Numbered from the stretch's first letter, positions 21,040 to 32,590 are shown. The stretch: 64,000 nt of DNA from Pararge aegeria (GCF_905163445.1 NC_053200.1:16368001-16432000), one strand, 5' to 3'. Numbers and translations are program-made. The notes: generated from the sequence alone by a model not told the origin.

Positions 21040-21860
21040 CTATGCGAGTTACCATAATATCTCCCGCGTAATTGGGAAATCTCTATGGAGATTGCTGCCA
21101 TTGACATTTTTACTCACAAGTCATGAGCCTAGGTATTGGCTTTAGAAATCCTAGTTTCCTAATTCTTAGCTTAAGTTCTTCATAAGCTTCAGATTAAGAG
21201 ACTACCTATGAAGCGAACTTTATAAACTTTTTGGTCTCAAGAAATAAATTGAAACGCAATTGTAGGTACCAGTCAACGTGAACTAAATAGCAAACCAGTA
21301 TTTTAAAAATAATTTTAAGTTAGGCACCTGCCTCTGCGACTGAGCTTTGTTTGGCGGCTTTAGTTTTTTAAGGTTGCTACTAAGAAATGCTTGTCAATTT
21401 GAACATTCTTACCACGAGACGTGCGAGGTATCGTAGTATTCAATATCGAAATACTATAGAGATTTAAAACCTTTTTGCTTTAAAATACTTCTCAGCACGA
21501 TTTAACCCTTTCACTAAAACGTATACAAAACTGGTTTGCCGCTAAGGTCTAAACCAAATTGACTTGTTAATCAGAATGTTAATCCAATCACCATGAGAGT
21601 CACTGAACCGCGGGCCGCCGGGCGTGGTGCGAAAAGTAAATTGACAGGAGGGAATTATAATATTTGTTTGGTTATGACTCGCAACGCGTGTTGGCCGCGG
21701 GAGGCCCGGCCAGCGGGGGGCCTCGGCAAAGAGGCTCATTACGGTTGAACATTCAAACACTTGAAGCTTGTAGAAGTTTCAAGTGTTAAAGAGAAAGTCT
21801 CTAAGACTGAATAAGTAATACTCGCATTGACTGACTCAATGGTATTGTAGGTAGCGTTTT
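21040..21860. other. Mostly unique sequence with one GC-rich patch
   Basis: A CpG-bearing patch at about 21605-21735 (GCGGGCCGCCGGGCGTGG) lies between AT-rich flanks. No gene recognised. Confidence 0.45.
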
Positions 21861-21862
21861 GG

Positions 21863-22132
21863 CTAAAATAATAAACACATAAATATACTACGACAATACA
21901 CACAACGACATCTAGCCCTAAAGTAAGCGTAGCTAATTATGGGTACTAAGATAGCTGATGAATATCTTTATGAATATAATACACATAAATGTTTATAATA
22001 TACAGATAAACACTCAGACACTGAAAAACATTCATGTTCATCACACAAACATTTTCTAGTTGTGGTAATCGAACCGAAAGGCCTTGGACTCAGAAAGCAG
22101 GCTTGCTGCCCACTGCGCCAGACGGCCCGTCA
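21863..22132 (-). mobile_element. Near-full-length SINE family B
   Basis: Reverse orientation: ATATACTACGACAATACACA, CATCTAGCCCTAAAGTAAGC, AACACTCAGACACTGAAAAA, then the tRNA-like head ending CACTGCGCCAGACGGCC. Confidence 0.85.
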
Positions 22133-22194
22133 AAGTCACGTGATCCTGGTTCGAATCGCCAGGTCAGGGCGAAAACTGTAAGCTATCGAGTTTA

Positions 22195-22500
22195 CAAGTT
22201 CATCATCATCGTCATACACCCATTGTCGGCCCACTTCAGAGCAAGGCTCTCAAAATGAGCAAGCGTTTAGGCCGCACTCCACCATACTGCCCAAGTGCGG
22301 ATTGGTAGACTTAACACCGCCCTTGAGCACATTATTAAGAACTTTCAAGCAAGCAGGTTTTCTTCCACCGTTAAAGCATGTGATATTTAAATGCCTTACT
22401 TAAAAACGCACATAACTCCGAAAAGCTAGAGTAGCGTGTCGGAGTTCGAACGCGGTCCCTCCGAAAGGGAAGCCGAAGCCTAGTCTATCACCGATTCTAC
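22195..22500 (-). mobile_element. Near-full-length SINE family A
   Basis: Starts with a TTCATCATCATC tail remnant, then CACCCATTGTCGGCCCACTT, AGTGCGGATTGGTAGACTTA and AAAGCATGTGATATTTAAAT, and ends in the tRNA-like head (GAGTTCGAACGCGGTCCCTC). Confidence 0.85.
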
Positions 22501-22504
22501 AAGT

Positions 22505-23004
22505 AACATTGGTAAAACCCGCTTGGTCTCGTGTTACGCAAGCTCTCAAACATTTTAATCAGTGAGCAGCACAATGATACGTTCACGCGCATCGATTCGA
22601 CTCGCTAGTCGCTATAATCCTAGTGATGGCATGTGGTACGATCTCGAGAACGCGAATATATTCAAGATCATAAATAGTTATTGTAACTGTTAACTAATTT
22701 ACTTTGCTCTTCTGACAATTCAAATCAAAAAATTCTTAGTTCAAGAAGTCATGATATATGTTTACGATATGTTAATTATGTTGTTTAACTTAAACTTAAA
22801 CCTAGGACGACGTTTATCATATCATCCTTTTAATCGTCAAAAGTGGCCTAACTTTAAGAAGCTGAGCATCATATTGTTTTTTATATCTGTGTACTGCAAA
22901 ATATGTATTGTATTTCCCATAGAATACAGATTGTGATGTATTATTAGGTATTTATATTATGTTGTTATACAAATTGTATAAATCTTTATCCCTATAAATG
23001 TATA
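22505..23004. other. Unique AT-rich sequence
   Basis: No supported gene. A short ORF at 22751-22936 is hydrophobic but unrecognised. Confidence 0.5.
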
Positions 23005-23200
23005 TTTGTTAGCAGTTATTGCAAGCGGCTTCGTCTGCGTTTCTTTGGTTACCATAAATTCTGCGGCACCATACATATCTCCGGAATTAAAAGTAGCCTG
23101 TGTGCTAATCAAGGCTATAGTCTATCTCCATTTCAAATTTCAGTCAACAAACATCCATCCAACATTACAAATTTTCGTATTTTTAATATTAGGAGGAAGG
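23005..23200 (+). mobile_element. Lep1/Helitron-like repeat
   Basis: GCGGCTTCGTCTGCGTTTCT, AAAGTAGCCTGTGTGCTAAT, GGCTATAGTCTATCTCCATT and the end TTTTTAATATTAGGAGGA. Confidence 0.7.
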
Positions 23201-23879
23201 ATATACTAAGACAACACCACACATCGCCATCTAGCCACAAAGTAAGATACATACAGATTGTAAGTCACAAGCACACAGTAACGAGACCGTTGTAAGTATG
23301 ACAGTTAATGATATCGCTAAAAGTCACCCATACCAACAACGTACCCTTTGTCTTTGCTAATACGGTGATAATTAGGCGTAGCCCAACCAAGACCAGACCA
23401 GAGCCAAATAGTTTAAATTTCCGTATACCGGTTACCTCACACACCGCCAACCAAATTCTTTTCACATCATAAACTCCTTGATGTATTTAAGACGACACAT
23501 CGTCTAGCTTTGTGTTTCGTTTGAAATTGGATATAAACGTATGTGATTCCACTAATGGGTATAATTGTTGAGTCAGATCTAAGCCGATCCGATAGAGCCA
23601 GCGACTTCAAAGCAATAATATTCGTCACACTCCAAATGCGAAGCGAGGATTACCAGCAATTATCATTCCGACGATACCTGCCGCTGCCGGCTCGGAATAT
23701 ACAAAAAAAAATTCAATTTATAACTCCACTTATGTATACAAATCCAATTTATTTTACGACACACGATTGAAAACTGTTGTACTTTGTTACTGTTATGATC
23801 GTTATTAAGAATAACGAGAATCCAAAGGATCAACGTCTAAAGCGTCATTTTATTGGCCGACTTTTATGAAAGGTAGATG

Positions 23880-24045
23880 TTACTTAAAGCTTTTTGTGAC
23901 AGAGCTGGTCCGGGGAAGTTCTACCACCTAGCCTATACGCAAAGCAGGATTGCTCCAATGCTGTGCTCCAGTCTGTAGGACGTGTTCCGCTCTGTGTATG
24001 GTTTCCGCTTATCATCAGGTGGGCCAACTGGTTGGTCTCTCAATT
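23880..24045 (-). repeat. Interspersed repeat family F
   Basis: Reverse orientation: TTTGTGACAGAGCTGGTCCG, TTGCTCCAATGCTGTGCTCC and TTATCATCAGGTGGGCCAAC. Confidence 0.75.
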
Positions 24046-24049
24046 ATTT

Positions 24050-25160
24050 TTATAGCAGAAATCGACCTAATATCGAAATAATATAGGTATTTTTTTTTAC
24101 AAATTGTTGTATTTTTTAGGAAAAAGTCGGCGCTGACGCTGAGTTGGTCGGAAAAGTCTTGGCTTTCATTTAGTGTTATTTTGGTAGTAGATTATTTTTC
24201 CGGGAGATGACTCCGCACACACTCGCAATGAATCCAGATCTCGCTTCATTAGAATCTCTCATCGGAAAGTGTCGAGTGAGACGTAAGCGGAAACATTCAC
24301 TTAAATAATTAGTCCCATTAGTGCTCTGATTGCAGATAACGTCAGTCAGCAGCTCGGGTCACGTGGCACGGGATTTGATCCCGTTATTCGGATAGTGAGC
24401 AATCTTGTAGAAATAACGTCTTGTTTGTTACTATAGGATCTAATACATCTAAGAACACAACGTACACAGTTTCTTAATGTTAATATGCCAGTAGGTCTCA
24501 ATTTTTCATATTTTTCCATTGGAGTGAGAATAAAAATGTTTTTTTTTGTATTCGTTGACATAAACTAAAAGCTAAATGGGCTCTTAGGGCTTCCTGGTCT
24601 CAAAGAAGGCGACGTGTTTTAAGTCGGTTGAAAATACCTAGTAATTATTATTAGCTATCCTATTTTGTTATATTAACTACTTACACGAAGAGCAGTTGTT
24701 CATGCACATTATTCGACTTATATGTGCCCTATCCACATATGCGTGTTGTAACACGGACGTGACTAGTTTTTAAAATCGTTTTTTGTTTAAGCATAACATT
24801 ACTACAATAAAATATTTAACTCATGTAAAGCTAGGAATGTTATTCCAAAAGCGCGAACGACCGTCAAAGCCATAACGCGTCAAACTAGATAACAGTGTTT
24901 CCCACGGATATGCTCGGGCCACGCCTGCATCAAACAACACTCGCTTGCCTTTGCTTCACATAAAAGCACATTAAAGCTCAGCCTTTGATTTCTACTTATC
25001 TTTTAATAATTTTTTACTGCTACTAACTATCTTTAGGGAGAGTACATAAAACAAGAGAAATCACTAAAGTTTTGATAGTTAAGTAATGGTGTTGCCACAC
25101 CATTCAATCTTTAGTTTACCGATACCAATGATAACCTTCACCTTTTTTATATGTCGGTTA
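24050..25160. other. Unique sequence
   Basis: A moderately GC-rich, repeat-free segment at 24130-24370 (CGGCGCTGACGCTGAGTTGG; CAGCTCGGGTCACGTGGCAC) could be regulatory. The remainder is AT-rich with nothing recognised. Confidence 0.4.
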
Positions 25161-25162
25161 AA

Positions 25163-25410
25163 TAAAATTCAAAATTCATTTATTTCAATTAGGCCTACTT
25201 TATAAGCACTTTTGAAACGTATATATAAGTATTTATGTTTGTAGTGACTATACCACCGGTTCTATAGAGCCGGCAAGAAACTCAGTAGTTGCTCTTTTCC
25301 AAAATCAACATTAACAATCATTTTTCTATCTTGCGAGAGATGAGAGCGATGCTGGCTGCTTCCAATCTACGTTTTCATTACAGTTATAGTATCCGAATAT
25401 CTCCGACAGA
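25163..25410 (-). mobile_element. LINE 3'-end fragment, family B
   Basis: Reverse complement of the 3' UTR: TTCATTTATTTCAATTAGGC, GGTTCTATAGAGCCGGCAAG and AACTCAGTAGTTGCTCTTTT, plus the RT C-terminal codons near 25350-25375. Confidence 0.85.
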
Positions 25411-25689
25411 GATTTAGAACAGCTTCATCCAAACAAATTATTAGCGTGTGTTTTATATCGATTTATTTACACTTCCTAGTGTATTTAAGGCCTGGTATTT
25501 GATGATATACATAAAACATGGGTTGTGCGATAAATCCTCCAACGCTAACAATCGTGCCTCTACTGCAGCACAATGAGATGCCAGATACGTAGAACCACTC
25601 ATTAGTGGTACGAGTAGCACCTTGCCTTGCTGTAGAATTTATGATCATAATATTCCCTCCCATTCCTACCCTCAGGGGCGACTCCAAAT
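25411..25689. other. Unrecognised stretch before LINE A
   Basis: A 76-codon minus-strand frame (25463-25693) shows no known domain. It may be flanking host DNA or part of an unidentified repeat. Confidence 0.35.
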
Positions 25690-28010
25690 GCAATGTACAG
25701 CTCCTTTTTCAATACCTTTAATAGACTATTTCATTCTATATTTACTAGTAAGTCGGTTGTGATTACTGATACATTAAATTTTAGTGAGTGGGCGACAGTT
25801 GAACTTCATAAAAATAGGCAAAAGCTGTACGAATTGTATGCTGAACGTCAATTTAACACTGGTGATAAGTTTGGAGATTATGTTAAATTGTTTTCCAAGA
25901 ATTTTAAACGCGCTTGCCACTTAGAAAAGACGCGATACATCAAAAATAAAATTAAAAATAGCAGCAATGCAATCAAAACTACTTGGAACATAATTAATGA
26001 GGAGACGGGAAGAGTAACACCACGAAATATTAACTTTAAACTTATTGTAGATAAACAACAGATTTCGAGGTGGCTACTGCTTTTGAAACCTTCTTTACCA
26101 ACATTCCCGTCTCCACAACAGAATCATTAAACTCTTCACCAGCTCTCTCTCTATTAAAGGAAAATGTGCCTGAGTGTAACCATTCTTTTAAATTCACGCA
26201 TGTTAGTGGCTCTGACGTTATTAAAGCCTTTAAATTATTAATTAATAAAAAAACAAATGATCTGTGGGGCATTTCCGTAAATGTTGTCAAATCATTAATT
26301 GATATTGTTGCACCCGATTTAGCCTTAATATTTAATAATTGTATAGATTGTGGTGTGTTTCCTGACTTAATGAAACTTAGTAAAATAGTTCCATTGTTTA
26401 AATCGGGTAGTACTTCTGACCCCACTAACTTTAGACCAGTATCCGTACTACCCACTTTCAGTAAAATCTTTGAAAAACTCATTTTAAATCAATTACTTTA
26501 CCATTTTCATAAGTATAATTTACTTCATATTAAGCAATTTGGTTTCACACGGGGTCGCTCAACAATCGACGCAGGTGTTGAGCTAATACAAAACATATTT
26601 GAAGCCTGGGAGGAGTCACGTGATGCACTTGGTGTGTTCTGTGACTTATCTAAGGCGTTTGATTGTGTTCAACACGAAACGTTAGTTAGGAAACTACACC
26701 ACTATGGAATTCAGGGTGTAGCTCTAGACTTAATGAGTAACTATCTACGCGATAGAATTCAGAAAGTCGACGTGAATGGAAAACGGTCTAATGGATCAGT
26801 TATGAAAATAGGTGTCCCACAGGGGTCTATATTAGGACCATTTCTGTTCCTTATTTACATTAATGACCTTCCTTACCTTGCCAAGGATAAACACGGGATA
26901 GTTCTGTTTGCCGATGATACATCACTGACTTTTAAAATAAATCGACGTGAACTAGCTTTTGACGACGTAAACAACTCTCTCGCTAAAGTGGTACAGTGGT
27001 TTGAAGCTAATAATTTGGTTCTTAACGGAAAAAAAACCAAGTGTATAAAATTCACTTTACCTAATGTTAAACACGTGAAAACCACTGTACTACTTAAAAA
27101 TGAGGAACTAAAACTGGAGGATACGACAGTTTTTCTAGGAATAACGTTAGATTCTAAACTTCAATGGGGCCCTCATGTAAATAATTTATCGAACAGGCTT
27201 AGTTCTGCTGCCTATGCGGTAAAGAAGATACGCCATATGACCGACGTAGAAACTGCGAGACTGGTATATTTTAGTTACTTTCACAGCATTATGTCATATG
27301 GAATTTTACTTTGGGGTAATGCTGCTGATATTAGCACTATTTTCGTGCTGCAGAAGAGGGCTGTTCGTTCTATCTACAAAATGGGTCCGAGAGAGTCATT
27401 GAGAGATAAATTTAAAGATTTTAAAATAATGACAGTGTATAGTCAGTACATATTTGAAAATTTAATGTACGTTCATAAAAACATTTCTAAATTTAAGAAA
27501 AAATGTGACTGCAATAATTTAAACATTAGAAGTAAGAATAAACTTACAGTGCAATATACTAGGTTACATAAAATTCATAATTCGTTTAAAGGAAATTGCA
27601 TACAATTCTACAATAAACTACCAATTGTCATCTTGGAGATGTCTCTTAAAAAGTTCAAAGTTTGTATTAAACGTAAGCTTATAGAAAAGTCCTATTATAG
27701 TATAAAGGACTACGTAAACGATAAAAAAGCTTGGGTGTAAATTATTGCTCTAACCAGGTTGCTCTTCTAATAATTTAAAATGACATTGTGAGATGGTGAT
27801 AACAAAAAAAAAAAAAAAACCACCCGGCTAAGTTTGTTGTGGGCTTCTTCTTAGACCAGGACGCGTTTGGAACCCTCGTAGCTTTAGTTTTAAGTTTACG
27901 AATGTGGTTATCGCCATCATCTCACTACCGTGTGGTTCTTATGTACGCATCAAAAGTGCCACCTGTGGGCCTACTTGAATAAAGATATTTTTGACTTTGA
28001 CTTTGACTAA
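25690..28010 (+). mobile_element. 5'-truncated non-LTR LINE, family A (Jockey/CR1 superfamily)
   Basis: Starts within the linker upstream of reverse transcriptase (endonuclease domain missing), continues through a long RT frame to 27740, then a 3' UTR with an A-run at about 27806-27821, AATAAA (27978-27983) and a (TTTGAC)n tail ending near 28008. The short simple-repeat tail instead of a long poly(A) is common in CR1/L2/Jockey-type elements. The exact clade cannot be settled by eye. Confidence 0.9.
25693..27740 (+). pseudogene. LINE family A reverse transcriptase, frameshifted
   Basis: Reverse transcriptase for target-primed retrotransposition. The N-terminal linker (NFSEWATVELHKNRQKLYEL) runs in one frame from 25693. 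Near 26060-26070 the reading frame shifts by one base, and the rest continues to 27740. Downstream motifs are intact: NFRPVSVLP, GFTRGRSTIDA, CDLSKAFDCVQHE, GVPQGSILGPFLFL, the catalytic FADD at 26907-26918, and FLGITLDSKLQWG. The C-terminal connection and thumb regions are present to the stop. The endonuclease is absent. One frameshift and a truncated 5' end make it inactive, but decay is light, so it is fairly young. Compare the related copy at 30375-32381. Confidence 0.9.
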
Positions 28011-28019
28011 TATCTTGAT

Positions 28020-28285
28020 TTTACTATAGATTTAGTATAGATACAATTTTAGATCTGCTTTGTGTGTGCTGTTGTGGAAGGCAACTTGCTGACTTGTGAC
28101 GATACACAATAGATTTTATGTATCTAAATATGTTTTAAAAGTTAAGCTGAAATATTTAAACTCTTTCGCCATATAGAGCAAGGTGGAAGAAAATATAAAC
28201 CCGCGTATAAGTCAACCTTCAAAGGCAGTTATATATGCTGTTTAAATCTTTTATAAAGCAACATTATTGAGGAGTATCTCTAAAC
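28020..28285. other. Unique AT-rich sequence
   Basis: Nothing recognised. Confidence 0.5.
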
Positions 28286-28289
28286 TAAA

Positions 28290-28405
28290 CTCCCACAATG
28301 AGAAGGGGCTAAGGCCGTAGTCCATCACTCCGGCTCAGTGCGGATTGGTGGACTTCACACCCCTTTGAGAACATTATGGAAACCTCACAGGCATGCAGAT
28401 TTACG
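28290..28405 (-). mobile_element. SINE family A fragment
   Basis: CTCCCACAATGAGAAGGGGC, GTGCGGATTGGTGGACTTCA and GAGAACATTATGGAAACCTC; the tRNA-like head is missing. Confidence 0.8.
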
Positions 28406-28534
28406 TTCAGTTCTTGAGATTAGCGCGATCAAATAAACAAACTCTTTGGCTTTGTAATATTAGTTTAGTTGAAACATCTGGACGCTGGACGCACCGCTGC
28501 CATCGATTTAAATAAAAAGCAGATAATTGCCTTT

Positions 28535-28600
28535 CGGCTTAGCTGCCTTGTTGGTGTAATGGATCAGGAGGTTCTCAGTTCGATTCCCTAATAGGTATGT
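28535..28600 (+). mobile_element. tRNA-like SINE head
   Basis: CTGCCTTGTTGGTGTAATGG followed by CAGTTCGATTCCCTAATAG looks like the A and B boxes of a tRNA-derived SINE head. It does not fold into a full tRNA with matching acceptor ends by inspection. Confidence 0.5.
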
Positions 28601-28624
28601 CCAAAGAATTTTTAAACAGTTGGT

Positions 28625-28885
28625 AATAATTGATTGACCAAGCAGATGGCCCACATGATAAGTGGAAAACCATTGCCTATAAACAGATTAACACTACACA
28701 GGGCATGCAGCGTGCCGCCCTGTGCCCGTCTATCCCAGGCGGAGGTGTTAAGCCTCATGTGCCTCTCATTTAACCAGCATCAACGCCCTTCAGACCGGAA
28801 CACAGCATTACAACAGTGCTTAGCGGTAGAAATAAAGATGGCGATAGTACTTCTCCGGACGAGCTCTGTCACAAAAACTACTACT
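28625..28885 (+). repeat. Interspersed repeat family F, near full length
   Basis: TTGATTGACCAAGCAGATGG, CATGCAGCGTGCCGCCCTGT, GCCTCATGTGCCTCTCATTT, CTTCAGACCGGAACACAGCA and GGACGAGCTCTGTCACAAAA. Short ORFs across it are repeat artefacts. Confidence 0.85.
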
Positions 28886-28914
28886 ACAACTTCTTTTTGG
28901 GAAGTCTCAGTACC

Positions 28915-29095
28915 AGCCCGGAGATAGAAAATTGGCAGTGTAAATCCCTGTGCCTTAGAGAGCAGGTAAATCGCCGGTCTCGGTTATCACCAACTTGTGG
29001 TAATAGACTTTAAAGCCCACCAACCCGCTTCAGAGCTGCGTGCTGGGTCTATGCTCATGTGTCCAGCAGTGGAACATTAATAGGGCTTTCTTTGT
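28915..29095 (+). mobile_element. SINE family D, 3' part
   Basis: AAATCCCTGTGCCTTAGAGA, CGGTCTCGGTTATCACCAAC and GTGTCCAGCAGTGGAACATT. It follows a family F copy directly. Confidence 0.6.
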
Positions 29096-29154
29096 TCTCT
29101 ACTGAAGCTACCAAATGTGACCTCAAGAATAATTCTTCTAATTGTTCATTAAAA

Positions 29155-29300
29155 CGATATCTACGACACGCGCGGCGATACCCGCGGTCACGCCGCCGGC
29201 CGCCGCCGCAATCGGCGCTCAATTAAGCGACATCTATCGTGGATCCGGACTCAGTAAAAGCTTAATTAAATCCAATCCTTGCCGCTCTATCAACCGTATC
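29155..29300. promoter_or_regulatory. GC-rich island with homeodomain-type cores
   Basis: CGCGGTCACGCCGCCGGCCG, then CTCAATTAAGCGACATCTAT and GCTTAATTAAATCC. A mix of CpG-rich sequence and TTAATTAA cores in unique DNA suggests an enhancer. A 77-codon ORF overlaps but lacks a domain. Confidence 0.3.
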
Positions 29301-29840
29301 GAGGTTTTGTACTTTTTACTTTTAATTTCCATGCTATTTTATTGCTCGTTGGGGCAGTTTATATTTATAACTTAACGACGAAAACGTAAAATAAAATTGT
29401 AGAGGAGTAGCTCACGACCCTGTTAGGAAGATCGAAATTCGAGAAAAAGGTATATCGCCGAATCTCACGATTGATCACGATTCGAAGGTTTACCCTCGGT
29501 GAAAACTACTCGTCGTAACTTCTTCTGAGCTGTTACGCAATAATAGCCGAATAACGAAAAAAGTAAATCGACACAAAAAAATTATAGATCATAATGTCGT
29601 CTTTCTTATATCTACAATCTTTTTCCTGTTCGTTCTTCAAGCAGCGATTGAGCAATGTTATTTTTTACCGAGCGTCAAAAGAGACAAGTGCGAGACGAGC
29701 CCGGGGCGACGGAGTAGCAACACGTACCTAAAAGCTACAATGATTTATAACAACTGACTTTCCCGATACTGCCGGAACCCGTGCTTATATTGAAATTTTA
29801 TTTTCTTTTTCTAACGTTTTTTTTCCCGAGTGATTTTGAA
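29301..29840. other. Unique sequence
   Basis: AT-rich with a small GC patch at 29690-29720 (GAGACGAGCCCGGGGCGACG). No gene recognised. Confidence 0.45.
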
Positions 29841-29844
29841 ATGG

Positions 29845-29968
29845 CAGATCAGAATACAGGTGTATTCCCGCGTAAATGGTGCTCTTCTCGCGGGTGACGT
29901 ACAATGCCCCTACTACTATCTACTGGCAACACCAGCAAGTGTGCGCAGCGTGGTGATTACGGGCAACA
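29845..29968 (+). repeat. Dispersed repeat family E
   Basis: GCAGATCAGAATACAGGTGT, TCTCGCGGGTGACGTACAAT and TGGTGATTACGGGCAACACC match 14115-14265. Confidence 0.55.
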
Positions 29969-30044
29969 CCTTTTATTTATAGGAGAGGTAGTTAAAAACA
30001 GATTTAAATAAGTTTTCTTAAAACTCATGTTCAAGTTACTTCAC

Positions 30045-30350
30045 TATATCAACTCATCAACGGCCAACTACAGGGCATGGATTTCCTCTCACAATGAGAA
30101 GGGTTATTTCCACCACGCTGACCCAGTGCGGGCTGGTGGACTCCACTTTCCTCCGTCGGACGTCCTTTGAGAACATTATGGAGAATTCTAAGGCGTGCAG
30201 GTTGCCTCACGTTGTTTTCCCTTCAACATTGAAGAAAGTGATATTTTAATTACTTAAATCGCACAAAGTTAGAAAAGTTAGCGGTGCGTGCGTGGGACTC
30301 GAACTTAACCATCCGAAAATTGAGTCGAAGTCTTGCCCACTGGACCATCT
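30045..30350 (-). mobile_element. Near-full-length SINE family A
   Basis: TCAACGGCCAACTACAGGGC, CAGTGCGGGCTGGTGGACTC, TTTGAGAACATTATGGAGAA and AAGTGATATTTTAATTACTT, ending in a degraded tRNA-like head. LINE B starts immediately after it. Confidence 0.8.
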
Positions 30351-30369
30351 TAAATTGTATAGTGGTGAT

Positions 30370-32590
30370 GGAGGTTTAGTGATTGGGCGACAATAGGCAT
30401 TTACAAAAGCAGGGATAAGTTGTATGAGCTATATGATGAAAAACAATACAATCAGACTCCAACTTTCCTTGAATATGTAAAAAGTTACTTCAAAACATTT
30501 AAAAATGTTTGTAGACAAGCTAAGTCGCTATACATTAAAGATCGGATAGTAAAATCTGAAAACAAAATACAAACAACCTGGAAAATTGTTAATAATGAAT
30601 CTGGGAAAACTAAATCTCGAGACGGAAATTTTGAATTAATTATTAATAATAATATGGTAACTACTGATACAGAAGTTGCTAGTACTTTTGAAAACTTTTT
30701 TCAGAATGTTCCTATTTTGTTAACAGATTCACTAAATTCCTCACCTACTGCAGCTCAGAATTTATTAAGAGGCAACATTAATGAGTGCAAAGTTTTATTT
30801 CATTTCAAACATATAGATGCATCGGATATCAGTAAAAACTTCAAGTAGTTAAAATTAAAGAAAACAGGTGATATATGGGGAATGTCGGTAAAGGTAATAT
30901 CTCAAATTATTGACGTCATTGCTCCTCTTTTAGCCATAATTTTCAATGAATGTGTTGATTTAGGTACTTTCCCGAACCTAATGAAACATAGTAAACTCAT
31001 TCCTCTATTTAAATCTGGTAATAAAAATGATATAAACAATTGCAGACCTATCTCAATCTTACCAGCTCTTAGTAAGATATTTGAAAAAATTATATTAAAT
31101 CAACTCTTATATCATTTTAATGTAAATAACTTACTACACCCTGAGCAGTATGGCTTCACTAAAGGTCGTAGCACAACGGACGCAGGCGCTAAACTTATAA
31201 AACATGTTTATGATGCCTGGGAATGTTCACAGAACGCCATGGGTGTTTTTTGTGATCTATCTAAAGCTTTCGATTGTGTTGATCATAAAACCTTGCTTCT
31301 TAAGCTAAGCCACTATGGTATCCAAAACGTTGCACTAAATTTGGTTGCCTCTTATCTCAGCAATAGAACCCAAAGAGTTTGCATAAATGATGCAAAGTCT
31401 CAGGGTTCAAATACCTCAATGGGTGTCCCACAAGGCTCGATTTTGGGTCCTTTTCTATTTTTAGTGTATATAAATGATCTACCGTACCATGTCAGTGGAA
31501 CATGCGACATTGTATTGTTTGCAGATGATACATCTCTAATTTTTAAGACTGATAGGAGTAAAGATAACTCTGACGAAGTAAACCGTGTTATGTCGCATGT
31601 GTCGCACTGGTTTACAGTTAACAACTTACTTTTAAATGCAAAAAAAACAAAGTGTGTCGAATTTATCTTACCAAATGTAAAGAATATTGATAAAAATATA
31701 ATGATAAATGGTGAATCACTAAAAATAGAGACTTCCACAGTTTTTCTGGGCGTGACCTTGGATAATAAGCTACAGTGGGGTGCCCATATAGATTCACTAG
31801 CGGGTAAACTAAGCTCGGCTGCCTACGCAGTCAGAAAAATTAGACAGATTACTGACGTTGAAATAGCTAGGCTAGTTTATTTTGCGTACTTTCATAGTGT
31901 TATGTCCTATGGAATCTTGTTATGGGGTAAAGCAGCTGATATCGAAACTATATTTATATTGCAGAAAAGAGCTGTACGGTCAATATATAAACTTAAATCA
32001 CGCGAATCCCTCCGTGAGAAGTTTAAAGAAATAGGCATACTTACTGTAGCTTCAAAATATATTTATAACAATATAGTATTTGTAAGACAACATATTAGTC
32101 TTTATAAACAAAAGGTGGACATAAACAGTCGACTTACAAGAAATGGTCATAAATTAGTGTCATCTGCATATCGTCTGCGTAAGGTACAGGGATCATTTGT
32201 GGGATTGAGTATACGCTTTTATAATATGATTCCTAAGGTGATTTTGGACCTGCCAATGCACAAGTTTAAAGAATTTGTTAAAACACATTTATTAGAGCGA
32301 GGTTACTATACAATTGATGAATTTTTTAATGATAAGGTTGCTTGGAAGCATCCGGCTCCGCTTTCAGCTCTCACAAGATAGAAAAATGAATGTTAAAATA
32401 CAAAATGTAAATGTAAATTGTTGATGTTGGAAAAGAGCAACTGCTGAGTTTCTTGCCGGCTTCTTCTCGGTAGAATCTGCCTTCCGAACCGGTGGTAGAA
32501 TCACTACAAACAGACAGACTTGACGTTTCAAAAGTGCTTATATTAGGCCTACTTGAAATAAATGAATTTTGAATTTTTGAATTTTATAAA
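30370..32590 (+). mobile_element. 5'-truncated non-LTR LINE, family B (Jockey/CR1 superfamily)
   Basis: The element begins close to 30370 in the pre-RT linker, carries one long RT frame to 32381, then the 3' UTR reference for this window: GGAAAAGAGCAACTGCTGAG, TTTCTTGCCGGCTTCTTCTC, GAACCGGTGGTAGAATCACT, then TACTTGAAATAAATGAATTT and a GAATTTT-type simple tail. AATAAA is at 32557-32562. Six scattered 3' ends or internal pieces plus a minus-strand copy at 59340-60803 belong to the same family. Confidence 0.92.
30375..32381 (+). pseudogene. LINE family B reverse transcriptase, one amber codon
   Basis: One continuous frame of about 669 codons, interrupted only by TAG at 30846-30848. The aligned position in the sister LINE is a Leu codon, so one base change (TTG to TAG) explains it. 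Motifs in order: FSDWATIGIYK linker, NCRPISILPALSKIFEK, GFTKGRSTTDAGAK, CDLSKAFDCVDH, GVPQGSILGPFLFLVYINDL, catalytic FADD at 31518-31529, FLGVTLDNKLQWG, then the C-terminal region ending PAPLSALTR. No endonuclease, because the copy is 5' truncated. It is the best-preserved RT here and clearly related to, but distinct from, family A. Confidence 0.93.

Noticed and set aside
25463..25693. 76-codon minus-strand ORF as a host exon
   Set aside because: No known domain, no convincing splice sites, and it stops at the LINE boundary; left as unrecognised sequence.
28634..29013. Two overlapping ORFs of 97 and 65 codons
   Set aside because: They lie entirely within dispersed repeat family F and SINE D sequence.
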